DNA of 64,000 nt, taken from assembly GCF_002356335.1 (NCBI RefSeq), contig NZ_AP018165.1, forward strand, positions 2,170,001-2,234,000, read 5' to 3'. The DNA comes from [Mycobacterium] stephanolepidis (GTDB taxonomy: Bacteria > Actinomycetota > Actinomycetes > Mycobacteriales > Mycobacteriaceae). Shown in pieces: positions 37,108 through 45,400 of the stretch. Numbering within the stretch: position 1 is the first letter of the stretch; every line of letters begins with the position of its first letter. The notes beneath the pieces were generated by a model. The model was given only the letters and a program-made list of their open reading frames with translations. It made no database searches and had not been told where the DNA came from. The translations under genes and the position numbers were made by a program.

Positions 37108-37129
37108 TATCTGCGTATCAATGCAGATA
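37108..37129. promoter_or_regulatory. ArsR/SmtB-type palindrome, putative KmtR operator
   Basis: TATCTGC (37108-37114) and GCAGATA (37123-37129) are exact inverted repeats across an 8-bp AT-rich spacer, the layout of SmtB/ArsR sites. It lies 22 bp before the methyltransferase start, at the head of the methyltransferase-kmtR-CDF operon. Confidence 0.65.
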
Positions 37130-37150
37130 TGCAGTAGAGGAGCGTCTGCG

Positions 37151-37762
37151 ATGGGGCGTTTGTATGAGATGGCATACCGATTCGGAATAACGCCATGGGA
37201 ACAGGCACGTCCTGATTCTGGATTCTTAGTGCAGCTGCGCTCTCTACTGGACCGAGAATCTGTTGGGCCGTCGGTGCCGGCGACGGCGCTTGATATGGGA
37301 TGCGGCACTGGAGACCACAGCATCGAGTTGGCCCAACGCGGATGGCGGGTGAAGGGACTGGACTCGGTGGCCCGCGCGGTGGAGACGGCGCGCTCCAAAG
37401 CGCGTAGTGTGCAGGTCGACGCGGAATTTCTGCAGGCCGACGTCACGAATCTGCCAGCCGCGGTTGGGAACGGATACCGCCTTGTTCTCGATGTTGGCTG
37501 CTATCACGGCCTGCCTACTCAAGATCGTGCTGCGTATGCGCAGCAGGTGACCGCAGCGGTTGATCCCGGCGCGATCCTGCTGATGTTCGCCTTCAGTACG
37601 GGGCGTCGGGGTCCATTGCCTGCAGGGGCAAGTCGAGTCGACATCGAGCAGACCTTCACGGGGTGGCACGTGATCGGGGATGAGCTTGCGGATAGTCGCG
37701 GGCTCGCGGGGCCGATCCGCCGGACAGCACCCCATTGGTTCCGTCTGATACGTGAGGACTAA
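37151..37762 (+). CDS. SAM-dependent methyltransferase in the KmtR operon
   Basis: A 203-residue class I methyltransferase. Motif I is ALDMGCGTGDHSIELAQRG; motif II region GYRLVLDVGCYHGLP; the fold resembles TehB/thiopurine-type enzymes that act on small or soft nucleophiles. ATG 37151 is preferred because GAGGAG lies 10 bases upstream; an in-frame start 30 bp earlier would fall in the operator. It is first in an operon with KmtR (5-bp gap) and a CDF exporter, an unexpected partner: it may methylate a metal or metalloid, or a small thiol, but nothing shows the substrate. Confidence 0.8.
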   Translation: MGRLYEMAYRFGITPWEQARPDSGFLVQLRSLLDRESVGPSVPATALDMGCGTGDHSIELAQRGWRVKGLDSVARAVETARSKARSVQVDAEFLQADVTNLPAAVGNGYRLVLDVGCYHGLPTQDRAAYAQQVTAAVDPGAILLMFAFSTGRRGPLPAGASRVDIEQTFTGWHVIGDELADSRGLAGPIRRTAPHWFRLIRED

Positions 37763-37767
37763 ACGAA

Positions 37768-38151
37768 GTGAGTACTGACAGTTCGCCATTGGGCGACGAG
37801 CAGGTCGGGCTGGTGGTCGAAGTATTTCGAATGCTGGCCGATGCCACCCGGGTTCGGGTGTTGTGGGCACTGACTGGCGGCGAGTTATCGGTCAATGAGC
37901 TGGCCGATCACGTCGGCAAGCCGGCGCCCTCGGTATCGCAGCATCTGGCCAAGTTGCGTATGGCCCGGTTGGTCCGGACTCGTCGCGACGGCACCACCGT
38001 CTACTACAGCCTGGAAAACGAACACGTCGAGCAGTTGGTGACCGATGCCGTCCACAACGCGGAGCATGCAGGTCCGGGAATCCCGCCTCATCACCGTGCC
38101 GAGGGCGTGCTGCATACCGTCGAATCCGTGAAAAAGGTTGGTAAGAAATGA
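37768..38151 (+). CDS. kmtR: Ni/Co-sensing ArsR repressor KmtR
   Basis: A 127-residue winged-helix repressor nearly colinear with M. tuberculosis KmtR (Rv0827c): LVVEVFRMLADATRVRVLW, KPAPSVSQHLAKLRMARLVR and NAEHAGPGIPPHHRAEG. The Ni/Co ligands known for KmtR (His88, Glu101, His102, His110, His111) are all present here with an offset of two, as His86, Glu99, His100, His108 and His109. The start is GTG 37768. It overlaps the CDF exporter by four bases (ATGA); KmtR in M. tuberculosis represses a CDF gene too, so the pairing is conserved. Confidence 0.94.
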   Translation: MSTDSSPLGDEQVGLVVEVFRMLADATRVRVLWALTGGELSVNELADHVGKPAPSVSQHLAKLRMARLVRTRRDGTTVYYSLENEHVEQLVTDAVHNAEHAGPGIPPHHRAEGVLHTVESVKKVGKK

Positions 38152-39146
38152 GTCACACCCGAAACCAGGCCGTCCATCACGATCACCATGATCATGGGCA
38201 TCAACATGCCGGAGGGTTGAGGGGACTGCTTGCCGAGATTGTGTCTCCACACAGTCACGATGCCGCCGACAGTATCGACGATGCCCTCAGCTCCAGTGCG
38301 GCCGGAACTCGGGCAGTGAAGATCAGCCTTGCCGCGCTGCTGGTGACGGCTGCGTTTCAAGTGGTGATCGTGGTGGTTTCCGGTTCTGTGGCGCTCGCTG
38401 CCGACACCATTCACAACTTCTCCGATGCCCTCACGGCGGTGCCGCTGTGGATAGCCTTCGCACTCGGAACGCGGTTCGCGACAAGGCGATACACCTACGG
38501 ATTTGGACGCGCCGAGGATCTGGCCGGCCTGTTCGTCGTGTCGATGATCGCGCTGTCGGCCGCGGTGGCGGGCTATGAGGCGGTGATGCGTTTGATCCAC
38601 CCCGTGCAGATCGGTCAACTGGGGTGGGTGGCGGTCGCCGGAATCGTAGGCTTCATCGGAAATGAACTCGTTGCCCTCTACCGGATCAGGGTAGGCCGCC
38701 GAATCGGTTCTGCGGCGCTGGTCGCCGATGGCCTGCATGCGCGCACCGACGGGTTCACCTCACTGGCTGTGGTACTGGGGGCCGGAGGTGTCGCATTGGG
38801 ATATCCCTTGGCGGACCCGATCATTGGATTAGTGATCACCGTGGCGATTCTCGTGGTGCTGCGCACCGCGGTCCGAGACGTGTTCCGGCGGTTGATGGAC
38901 GGGGTGGATCCGGCGTTGGTGGATGCCGCGGAAACGGCGTTGGTGGCTCAGCCGGGTGTGCGAACAGTGCGCAGCGTGCGGCTGCGATGGATCGGGCATC
39001 GCCTCCATGCGGATGCCGAACTCGATGTCGACCCGGATATCAGCCTGGCCGAAGCGCACCGGATCGCTCATGTCGCCGAACATGAACTGACTCATGCGGT
39101 GTCGAAGCTAGACAGCGCTCTTATTCACGCGTATCCGGGTCATTGA
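38148..39146 (+). CDS. Cation diffusion facilitator exporter (Ni/Co)
   Basis: A 332-residue CDF protein. The N-terminal HHDHHDHGHQH is a metal-binding His tract. Helix 2 ADTIHNFSDA and helix 5 VADGLHARTDG carry the HxxxD metal sites; the cytosolic domain (about 225-330) ends the protein. Homologous to Rv2025c, the KmtR target of M. tuberculosis. It exports excess Ni2+ or Co2+ across the inner membrane. ATG 38148 overlaps kmtR by four bases. Its 3' end overlaps the convergent APC permease gene by 26 bp. Confidence 0.92.
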   Translation: MSHTRNQAVHHDHHDHGHQHAGGLRGLLAEIVSPHSHDAADSIDDALSSSAAGTRAVKISLAALLVTAAFQVVIVVVSGSVALAADTIHNFSDALTAVPLWIAFALGTRFATRRYTYGFGRAEDLAGLFVVSMIALSAAVAGYEAVMRLIHPVQIGQLGWVAVAGIVGFIGNELVALYRIRVGRRIGSAALVADGLHARTDGFTSLAVVLGAGGVALGYPLADPIIGLVITVAILVVLRTAVRDVFRRLMDGVDPALVDAAETALVAQPGVRTVRSVRLRWIGHRLHADAELDVDPDISLAEAHRIAHVAEHELTHAVSKLDSALIHAYPGH

Positions 39147-40380
39147 GGCGACGGACGGTATAGATGACGATGCCGACTGCCAGCACGGCGGCGCCGGCGA
39201 CGACGGAAGGCCGTGGCAGTGCGAGGGCAATGACCACGCAGCCTGCTAGACCGAGCGCCGGAACTATTCGCGGCGGTCGCCCCTCGGCGGGGGCGAGCGT
39301 CCACGCCGAGGCATTGGCCACCGCGTAGTACACCAGCACCGCGAAAGACGAGAACCCGATCGCGCCGCGCAGGTCGGCGGTGGCTGCCAGGATCGAAACC
39401 ACAAGACCGACAAGAAGTTCAGCGCGATACGGTACTCCGTACTTGGGGTGTACCACCGCCAGGACGTGAGGTAGATGTCGATCACGTGCCATAGCGAAGG
39501 TGGTGCGTGAGACTCCGAGGATGAGCGCCAGTAAAGAGCCCGTCGCCGCCACGATGGCGCCGATTCGCACCACCGGTTCCATCCACCGCACACCCGCCGC
39601 GGTGACGGTGTCGAGAAGGGGAGCCGCAGATGCCGCCATCCGCTGCGGACCCAGCGTCTTCAACGTCGCTACGGCGACAACGGCATACACCACCAGAGTG
39701 ATCGTCAACGCGATGGGGATCGCGCGGGGGATGGTGCGTGCCGGATCGCGTACCTCCTCACCCAGAGTCGCGATACGGGCATATCCGGCGAACGCGAAAA
39801 ACAACATGCCCGCGGCCTGCAGCACTCCGATGATCGACACATCGGTGATGTCGAGGGCCGCGACGTCGATGCCGTGGGATCCGAACGCCGTGACCACGAT
39901 CGCCGCCAACACCGACAGCACGATCGCCACGATCACGCGTGTCACCCATGCCGACTTTTGAACTCCCGCATAGTTGATCGCGGTCAGGGCCACCACCGCC
40001 GCCACGGCGACGGCGTGTGCGTGGGCAGGCCACGCGTAGAAGCCCACCGTCAGGGCCATGGCGGCGCATGACGCGGTTTTGCCGACCACGAAGCCCCAAC
40101 CGGCCAGATATCCCCAGAATTCTCCGAGACGCATCCGGCCGTAGACATACGTTCCGCCGGAGGCGGGGTACATCGCGGCGAGTCGGGCGGAGGACGTTGC
40201 GTTACAGAAGGCGATCAGTGCCGCGACGGCCAAACCGAGTAGTAGGCCCGCCCCGGCCGATTGGGCTGCGGGCCCCAGGGCTGCGAAGATTCCGGCGCCG
40301 AGCATGGAGCCCAACCCGATCATGACGGCATCGAACGTGCCGAGCTCTCGCCTCAACGGGCCGGACGTGGCGCGGTTCAT
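39121..40380 (-). CDS. APC-family amino acid permease
   Basis: A 419-residue transporter with about 12 segments. [21 protein letters not shown] is the APC opening, and [25 protein letters not shown] the segment 2-3 signature; [20 protein letters not shown] is the conserved stretch before segment 7. It falls in the YfnA/cationic amino acid group by eye; the substrate is unknown. ATG 40380 is chosen because it overlaps the ynfA stop by four bases (ATGA); a much longer frame upstream is an antisense read-through of ynfA. Confidence 0.84.
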   Translation of the reverse strand: MNRATSGPLRRELGTFDAVMIGLGSMLGAGIFAALGPAAQSAGAGLLLGLAVAALIAFCNATSSARLAAMYPASGGTYVYGRMRLGEFWGYLAGWGFVVGKTASCAAMALTVGFYAWPAHAHAVAVAAVVALTAINYAGVQKSAWVTRVIVAIVLSVLAAIVVTAFGSHGIDVAALDITDVSIIGVLQAAGMLFFAFAGYARIATLGEEVRDPARTIPRAIPIALTITLVVYAVVAVATLKTLGPQRMAASAAPLLDTVTAAGVRWMEPVVRIGAIVAATGSLLALILGVSRTTFAMARDRHLPHVLAVVHPKYGVPYRAELLVGLVVSILAATADLRGAIGFSSFAVLVYYAVANASAWTLAPAEGRPPRIVPALGLAGCVVIALALPRPSVVAGAAVLAVGIVIYTVRRLNDPDTRE

Positions 40381-40712
40381 GCGCTCCGGGGCATGTACAT
40401 GATCAGGGCGACCCCGGCAAGGCAGACGAGCGCGCCGGCGATGTCCCAGCGGTCGGGGCGGAAGCCGTCCATCACCATTCCCCACAACAGTGATCCGGCG
40501 ACGAACACTCCGCCGTAAGCCGCCAAGATCCGACCGAAGTGGGCGTCCGGTTGCAGGGTTGCCACGAATCCGTAGGCACCCAATGCGATGACTCCGAATC
40601 CCACCCATATCCAGCCGCGATGCTCGCGCACCCCCTGCCATACCAGCCAGGCGCCGCCGATCTCGAGGGCCGCGGCTGCGACGAATAGGAGGATCGACTT
40701 TGCGACGAGCAT
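40377..40712 (-). CDS. YnfA/UPF0060 small membrane protein
   Basis: A 111-residue, four-helix membrane protein of the UPF0060 family, distantly like small multidrug resistance pumps. Hallmarks are [13 protein letters not shown] in helix 1, [24 protein letters not shown], and [17 protein letters not shown]. Complete length for the family (about 107-112). Function is not settled; efflux has been suggested for YnfA. Translationally coupled to the permease downstream. Confidence 0.93.
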   Translation of the reverse strand: MLVAKSILLFVAAAALEIGGAWLVWQGVREHRGWIWVGFGVIALGAYGFVATLQPDAHFGRILAAYGGVFVAGSLLWGMVMDGFRPDRWDIAGALVCLAGVALIMYMPRSA

Positions 40713-40806
40713 GGGGTGAGCCTAATCGCCCAGATCGGACCCGCTGCGGGTGCGCAGATCGTAGGATCTCGACTCGTTGTACTTCGGGGGAAGGAAAGTT
40801 ATCGGG

Positions 40807-41250
40807 ATGTCAGCAGCGTCGGTGGTTATCGGTCTGTGGGTAGCGCTTTCGGAGAGAAACTGGGACGCCGTCACGACGTTTCTCGACGACGATTGCATTT
40901 ACTTGGACATGCCGGTGGGACCCACCGCTGCGGCATGCGGGCCAGAGAACATCGTCAAGCGTCTGAAGATCGGCCTGGAGCCGTTGAAGGACTACGTGCA
41001 CCATGACGGGCTGATCGTCGCCAATGGTGAAGACGTGATGTACGAGCACTCCGAGACATGGATCTGGACGACCGGGGAAACCGCGCTGCTGCGTTTTGCC
41101 TCTGTGCTCAAGGTGATTGACGGGAAGATCACCCTCTGGAAGGACTACTGGGACATGGGGGCACTGACAAACGTCGCGCCGCCATCATGGTTGGAAGACC
41201 TGGCGAGCGCGGACATGAGCTGGATTTATGACGCGACGGGAAAGGTTTGA
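40807..41250 (+). CDS. Limonene-epoxide hydrolase / SnoaL-like fold protein
   Basis: A 147-residue cone-shaped alpha+beta protein. NWDAVTTFLDDDCIYLDMPVGP and FASVLKVIDGKITLWKDYWD are the two conserved ends of the limonene-1,2-epoxide hydrolase family. In the segment that normally reads ERxD (catalytic Arg and Asp), this protein has EHSE, so the Arg and one Asp seem replaced; it may not be an active epoxide hydrolase. ATG 40807 follows a purine-rich GGGGGAAGGAAAG. Single gene, no clear partner. Confidence 0.72.
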   Translation: MSAASVVIGLWVALSERNWDAVTTFLDDDCIYLDMPVGPTAAACGPENIVKRLKIGLEPLKDYVHHDGLIVANGEDVMYEHSETWIWTTGETALLRFASVLKVIDGKITLWKDYWDMGALTNVAPPSWLEDLASADMSWIYDATGKV

Positions 41251-41253
41251 GGC

Positions 41254-41688
41254 TCAGCGCAGTTTCTCGCCGTAGACGCGCTCCACCTTCAATGCCATCA
41301 GGACGCGTCGGTCGGACACCATGACCGAGCGGTACTCCTCCCAATCAGGATGTTCACCTGCCGCGCCGCGGTAATAGTCGACGAGCGCTTCGACTTCGGG
41401 CCCGTGAGGGTCCGCACCGGGCCCGGTCAGGGTCACGTCTCCCTCTGCCGTTGCCCAGGCCCATCCGTCCGAGCTGGTGACCTCCAGCGCGGCGCGGGGA
41501 TCGCGGCGAAGATTCACGGTCTTGGCACGGCCATCCGTCATGGAGACGTAGATGACGCCCTTGTCGCGGTCGTAGTACGGGGTGACGGGGGAGAGCTGCG
41601 GGACTCCAGTGGATTTGATGGTCGCCAGGACGCCGATGCGGCTGTCGGCGATGAGCGCATGCGGATCGAACTGCGGGGCTGCATTCAT
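41254..41688 (-). CDS. PPOX-class (F420-type) flavin-fold protein
   Basis: A 144-residue split-barrel protein. ADSRIGVLATIKSTGVPQLSPVTPYYD and VNLRRDPRAALEVTSSDGWAWATAEGDVTL are typical of mycobacterial proteins that bind F420 or FMN. The tail HPDWEEYRSVMVSDRRVLMALKVERVYG is shared with that group. Likely a reductase using F420H2; substrate unknown. ATG 41688 is chosen: the frame stays open far upstream but there overlaps the divergent gene, and the family begins just before the DSRIGVLATI block. Confidence 0.8.
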   Translation of the reverse strand: MNAAPQFDPHALIADSRIGVLATIKSTGVPQLSPVTPYYDRDKGVIYVSMTDGRAKTVNLRRDPRAALEVTSSDGWAWATAEGDVTLTGPGADPHGPEVEALVDYYRGAAGEHPDWEEYRSVMVSDRRVLMALKVERVYGEKLR

Positions 41689-41797
41689 ATCTGCACGAAC
41701 CAGGCGTATCGGGCCGGTATTCCGCGCAGACGACCCGAAAGAATGGGACCGGAGATACTGTGAACGAAGACTGGCTTGGGCAACGGTGAGGTGAGAT

Positions 41798-42583
41798 ATG
41801 AAGATCCACCATCTCAATTGCGGCACAATGGCATTCGGATTTGTAGACCACTGCTTGCTGGTGGAGACGCCGAACTCCGGACTGGTGCTCGTCGATACGG
41901 GATTCGGTCTCGAGTGCATTCGGAATCCGCGACTACTCGGGTGGACACGGCACGCCATCGGACCTGTTCTGCGGGAGAGCGAGACTGCGGTGCGGCAGAT
42001 CGCGGCGCTCGGTTACGACCCGGCTGACGTACGACACGTACTGCTGACTCATCTGGATTACGACCACACCGGTGGCCTCGCGGATTTCCCGTCGGCGACA
42101 GTGCACGTGCACGGGCCCGAGCTTCGAGCCAGCAAGCGGCCAACCGTCGTCGATCGAATCCGTTACCGCACTGCCCAATTGTGTGGGCATGGAGTCAATT
42201 GGCAGATCAACGAGCGTCACGATGGCGAACCGTGGTTCGGTTTTGACGCCGTTCGGGACCTTGACGGGCTGCCGCCGGAGATTCTGGTTGTGCCCCTGTA
42301 CGGACACACGAGGGGCCATGTCGGCGTCGCCGTCGACACGGGAAACGGATGGCTACTGCATGCCGGTGATGCCTATACCGAGCCGCATGCGATCGGTACC
42401 GGCCCGTTGACCACCGCGAGCAGAGCCATGCACATGATCACCGCACACCCGAGTCGCCCGCGTGCTCAATGGCAGAACATGCGGCGCCTCACCGAGTTGG
42501 TCGCCGAACAGGCCGAGGACGTCACGGTGTTCTGCAGCCATGACACCGCGGCGTTCGCGCGGCTTGCGCGACAGGTTGTTTGA
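41798..42583 (+). CDS. Metallo-beta-lactamase fold hydrolase (lactonase-like)
   Basis: A 261-residue MBL protein. The metal motif is LLTHLDYDHTGG (HxDxDH form, about residues 86-97), followed by a ligand His in PLYGHTRGHVGVAV, an Asp in LLHAGDAYTEPH and a last His in VFCSHDT. The layout fits N-acyl-homoserine lactonase-like or related lactone hydrolases. ATG 41798 after a GAGGTGAGAT site. Divergent from the PPOX gene (109 bp gap). The true substrate is unknown. Confidence 0.82.
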   Translation: MKIHHLNCGTMAFGFVDHCLLVETPNSGLVLVDTGFGLECIRNPRLLGWTRHAIGPVLRESETAVRQIAALGYDPADVRHVLLTHLDYDHTGGLADFPSATVHVHGPELRASKRPTVVDRIRYRTAQLCGHGVNWQINERHDGEPWFGFDAVRDLDGLPPEILVVPLYGHTRGHVGVAVDTGNGWLLHAGDAYTEPHAIGTGPLTTASRAMHMITAHPSRPRAQWQNMRRLTELVAEQAEDVTVFCSHDTAAFARLARQVV

Positions 42584-42599
42584 GTGCCAATAGGAGTTT

Positions 42600-43034
42600 C
42601 TAGACGACGGTGACGGTCCCGGTGCAGTGGGCGATGTTTTCGTTATTCCAGAAGAAGCCGGAACGGCCGCCGTAATCGGTGGTGATCTCTACCTGGCCGG
42701 GGCCGGTGACGACGTTGTAGATCGATGCTCCCGCAGTGCCCGACCCGTCGCCGTGCGCTTCGCCGACAGCGCCGGTGGTCAGGTTGCGCCACTGGAAGTA
42801 CGCCTGTTTGGGTCCGGCCAGACCGTCCGTGGCGTTCATGTTGAGCGTGCCGGGGATAAGGTCGCGACGTGCATCGGCTTGGCTCGCCTGCCAGGCGCTG
42901 ACACGGACGTCACCGTCGAAACAGAGGGCGACCTCGCCGGAGGGCGCCGCCATTGTCACCGGGCAGGACACGAGTCCCGCGCCAAGAACGACGAGGGTGA
43001 GAGCGGCCGTACGGCCCACAGGTATCGAACGCAT
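42600..43034 (-). CDS. Small secreted protein of unknown function
   Basis: A 144-residue exported protein. The leader MRSIPVGRTAALTLVVLG with cleavage near TMAAPSG gives a mature part of about 114 residues with two Cys (ALCFDGD and AHCTGTVTV) that could pair. No family recognised. Start at ATG 43034 or ATG 43052; the first gives a normal signal peptide. It converges on the MBL gene. Confidence 0.65.
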   Translation of the reverse strand: MRSIPVGRTAALTLVVLGAGLVSCPVTMAAPSGEVALCFDGDVRVSAWQASQADARRDLIPGTLNMNATDGLAGPKQAYFQWRNLTTGAVGEAHGDGSGTAGASIYNVVTGPGQVEITTDYGGRSGFFWNNENIAHCTGTVTVV

Positions 43035-43090
43035 GCAGGGAGTATCGCCCATGTGTCATCGATCTGGCCGAAGTTTCCCAAGGCGGCGAC

Positions 43091-43669
43091 TCAGCTGACT
43101 CCCAGGGCTGCGGAGATGAGGCGCCACAGACGTTCGGTGATCTGCCCGGGTGCGGGCAGTGGGCTCAGGCGGAGCTGTTGTGCGATCCCGTATCGAATTC
43201 CGCCGATGATGAAGGCGCCCGCGCTGTCGGGTTCGATGTCCGCGGGCAACTGACCCAATTTCTGACCGCGGCGGATGTTCTTGGCGGCGTTGTGGCTAAT
43301 GCGCTGCAGGTACGTCGCCTCCAGTTCGGCCAATTGGGGATCCAGCGCGGCGCGGTTGAGCAGTATCGGGGCGAGTGGATCGGCGACGTGATAGTCGACA
43401 AAGCGACGGGTGCGCTCCAGCTCATGAACATGCCAGTCGGTGTCCAAGGCCAGATGCGCGTCGGCGATCGCGTGGACGAGTCCCTCGTAGAACTCGTCAT
43501 AAATGACGGCGAGCAAGCCGCTTTTCGATCCGAAGTGATGGTAGAGAGCGCCGGTGGTGAGCCCGGCTCGACGGGTCAACCCACTGAGATCCATCACTCC
43601 GTTGCCGCGGACAAGTTCGTCACGGGCGGCGTCGATGAGCTGTTGACGTCCGATTGAGGGGCGTGCCAC
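43091..43669 (-). CDS. TetR-family transcriptional regulator
   Basis: A 192-residue regulator; the HTH is at about 10-55 (RQQLIDAARDELVRGNGVM, LTRRAGLTTGALYHHFGSKSGLL). It is divergent from the PhyH gene across a palindrome. GTG 43669 is chosen over TTG 43684: a TACGAT -10-like element lies 6 bp upstream of the GTG and no ribosome site is seen, as expected for a leaderless mycobacterial transcript beginning at GTG. The ligand is unknown. Confidence 0.82.
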   Translation of the reverse strand: MARPSIGRQQLIDAARDELVRGNGVMDLSGLTRRAGLTTGALYHHFGSKSGLLAVIYDEFYEGLVHAIADAHLALDTDWHVHELERTRRFVDYHVADPLAPILLNRAALDPQLAELEATYLQRISHNAAKNIRRGQKLGQLPADIEPDSAGAFIIGGIRYGIAQQLRLSPLPAPGQITERLWRLISAALGVS

Positions 43670-43683
43670 TATATGATCGTACA

Positions 43684-43704
43684 AAACATAATTATCTTAT
43701 GTTT
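43684..43704. promoter_or_regulatory. TetR operator between the TetR and PhyH genes
   Basis: AAACATAA (43684-43691) and TTATGTTT (43697-43704) are exact inverted repeats around TTATC. The site is AT-rich in a GC-rich genome and lies 10 bp before the PhyH start, 15 bp before the TetR start. Confidence 0.7.
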
Positions 43705-43714
43705 AGGAGTTGCG

Positions 43715-44569
43715 ATGAGCACGGAAGTGTCATCGTTGGTGGATTTGAACGGCGACCTGGCCGGGACTCATCGACGGACCGCGAGTAGCGGTCAGGGCAT
43801 CGATCCCGCTGTCGCCGAGGCGGATCTGGCGGCGATGCGCCGTGACGGCTACGTGATCTTGCCGGACCTGCTTACCGCTGACGAACTGGTCCAGATTCGG
43901 GATGCCGTTGCGCCCCTGCTGAACCTGCATGGCCGGAACGGGTTCGAAGGACATACCACTCAGCGGGTGTACAGCGTGCTGAACAAGACACGTGCGTGTG
44001 ACCGGATCGCGGATCACCCGCGGGTCCTGGCGCTGCTGGATCGGCTTTTCCTGCCGAACTATCTACTGTCGATGTTGCAGGTCATCAACATCCTGCCCGG
44101 TGAGCAGGCTCAGATGCTGCACACCGACGACGGCTTCTATCCCATTCCGCGCCCCCGTGCCGGTTTGGGTGCCGCGACGATCTGGGCGATCGATGACTTC
44201 ACCGCCGACAACGGCGCCACCGATATCATTGCGGGCAGCCATCTTTGGGGTGATCGCCGGCCACAGGAGGCCGAGCGTGAACCCGTGGTGATGAAGGCGG
44301 GTTCCTGCGTGTTCTTCCCGGGCACGCTCTGGCATGGCGGCGGCGCGAACCGATCCGGTGCCGCACGGCTGGCCCTGACCGCTCAATATTGCGAGCCGTG
44401 GCTGCGCCCACAGGAGGCGTTCACCCTGTCGATGACCCGCGACACCGTTCGCGCCGTATCGGAGGACATTCGACGGATGCTCGGATATAGCATTCACCCG
44501 CCGTTTATCGGTCAGGTCGACGGCATGCATCCCAAGCGGTTGCTTGAGCCAGACGGCCCATCGCTCTAG
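43715..44569 (+). CDS. Phytanoyl-CoA dioxygenase (PhyH) family oxygenase
   Basis: A 284-residue Fe(II)/2-oxoglutarate oxygenase. The iron ligands are HTD in EQAQMLHTDDGFYPI and the distal His in FPGTLWHGGGANRSG; the 2-oxoglutarate Arg is probably in SGAARLALTAQY. It differs from EctD in this window, lacking its signature. ATG 43715 follows TAGGAG. It probably hydroxylates a lipid or small acid. Likely repressed by the divergent TetR; its end overlaps the deacetylase gene by 4 bp tail to tail. Confidence 0.85.
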   Translation: MSTEVSSLVDLNGDLAGTHRRTASSGQGIDPAVAEADLAAMRRDGYVILPDLLTADELVQIRDAVAPLLNLHGRNGFEGHTTQRVYSVLNKTRACDRIADHPRVLALLDRLFLPNYLLSMLQVINILPGEQAQMLHTDDGFYPIPRPRAGLGAATIWAIDDFTADNGATDIIAGSHLWGDRRPQEAEREPVVMKAGSCVFFPGTLWHGGGANRSGAARLALTAQYCEPWLRPQEAFTLSMTRDTVRAVSEDIRRMLGYSIHPPFIGQVDGMHPKRLLEPDGPSL

Positions 44570-45330
44570 TGCTGATAGACGTCGTTGAGTGTCACGGTGC
44601 GCAGCTGCCGTTCCCCGATGACGTCGAGCAACTGGTGGTAAACGGTGGTCACCGGGGGGTGGTTGAGGTGGCCGATGACGATGGCCTGCGGGTTGAAGTA
44701 CTTGCGGGCCATGTCCACGATGTACTGCGGCGTGACGACGCCGGAGTCCGACAATGAGCCGTACCACAGCACCGGCGGTCCGTAGCCAAGCCCCTGAGCG
44801 ACCGAATCGGTTGCGGTGTTGTGCTTTCCGTATGGCGGCCGGAAGAACGGCGCCGGGTTGACCCCGTAGGTGTTGGTCAGGAACTTGGTATTGCGCGTCA
44901 ACTGGTCATCGATCTGTGCGGCGGTCAGTGTCGTGAGGTCGGGGTGTGACCAGGTGTGATTGCCCAGCTGGATCTGCCCGCTGTCGACAAGTGGACGCAG
45001 TAGCTGCGCATTCTGTGTCCATCCCGCGTTCACCCCATTGACGAAGTAGGTCAAGCGGATTCCGGTGTCACGCGCCAGCTGGGTATAGGCGGCGATGACA
45101 TTCGCATCGGTGCCGTCGTCAAGGGTCAACGCGAGCAATCGCTGACCGTCGGCGCGCGCGGGCAGCGCGGTCAAGGCGCCGCCGCCGGGTAACGGCACCC
45201 GGGTCAGCCCTCCGCCTGCGGCTCCCGCCGAGGTGCCGGGGTCGGCAGCAGCAGAAACGGATTCGATGACAGTGGCACCCACTGCGGCAGCACCGGCCAA
45301 CAGTGTGAGAAACCTACGACGGTCGAGCAC
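44566..45330 (-). CDS. Exported polysaccharide deacetylase (CE4)
   Basis: A 254-residue carbohydrate esterase 4. The leader MLDRRRFLTLLAGAAAVG has a twin-arginine look (RRRFL) and ends near SVSAAADPG. CE4 motif 1 is LTLDDGTDAN (usual TFDDGP, with the metal Asp kept), motif 2 LGNHTWSHPDL (HxxxH), motif 3 FFRPPYGKHN. It removes acetyl groups from peptidoglycan or another polymer outside the membrane. Start GTG 45330. Single gene. Confidence 0.86.
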   Translation of the reverse strand: MLDRRRFLTLLAGAAAVGATVIESVSAAADPGTSAGAAGGGLTRVPLPGGGALTALPARADGQRLLALTLDDGTDANVIAAYTQLARDTGIRLTYFVNGVNAGWTQNAQLLRPLVDSGQIQLGNHTWSHPDLTTLTAAQIDDQLTRNTKFLTNTYGVNPAPFFRPPYGKHNTATDSVAQGLGYGPPVLWYGSLSDSGVVTPQYIVDMARKYFNPQAIVIGHLNHPPVTTVYHQLLDVIGERQLRTVTLNDVYQH

Positions 45331-45400
45331 GACGACAGGCTAGCGCCGGAACCTGTACATCGTGCGGCGTCGCGGGTGGTGTCGGGCTACCGTTTCTCCC

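Noticed and set aside
40381..40641. Longer start for the APC permease
   Set aside because: The extra 87 residues are antisense-like read-through of ynfA; ATGA coupling fixes the start.
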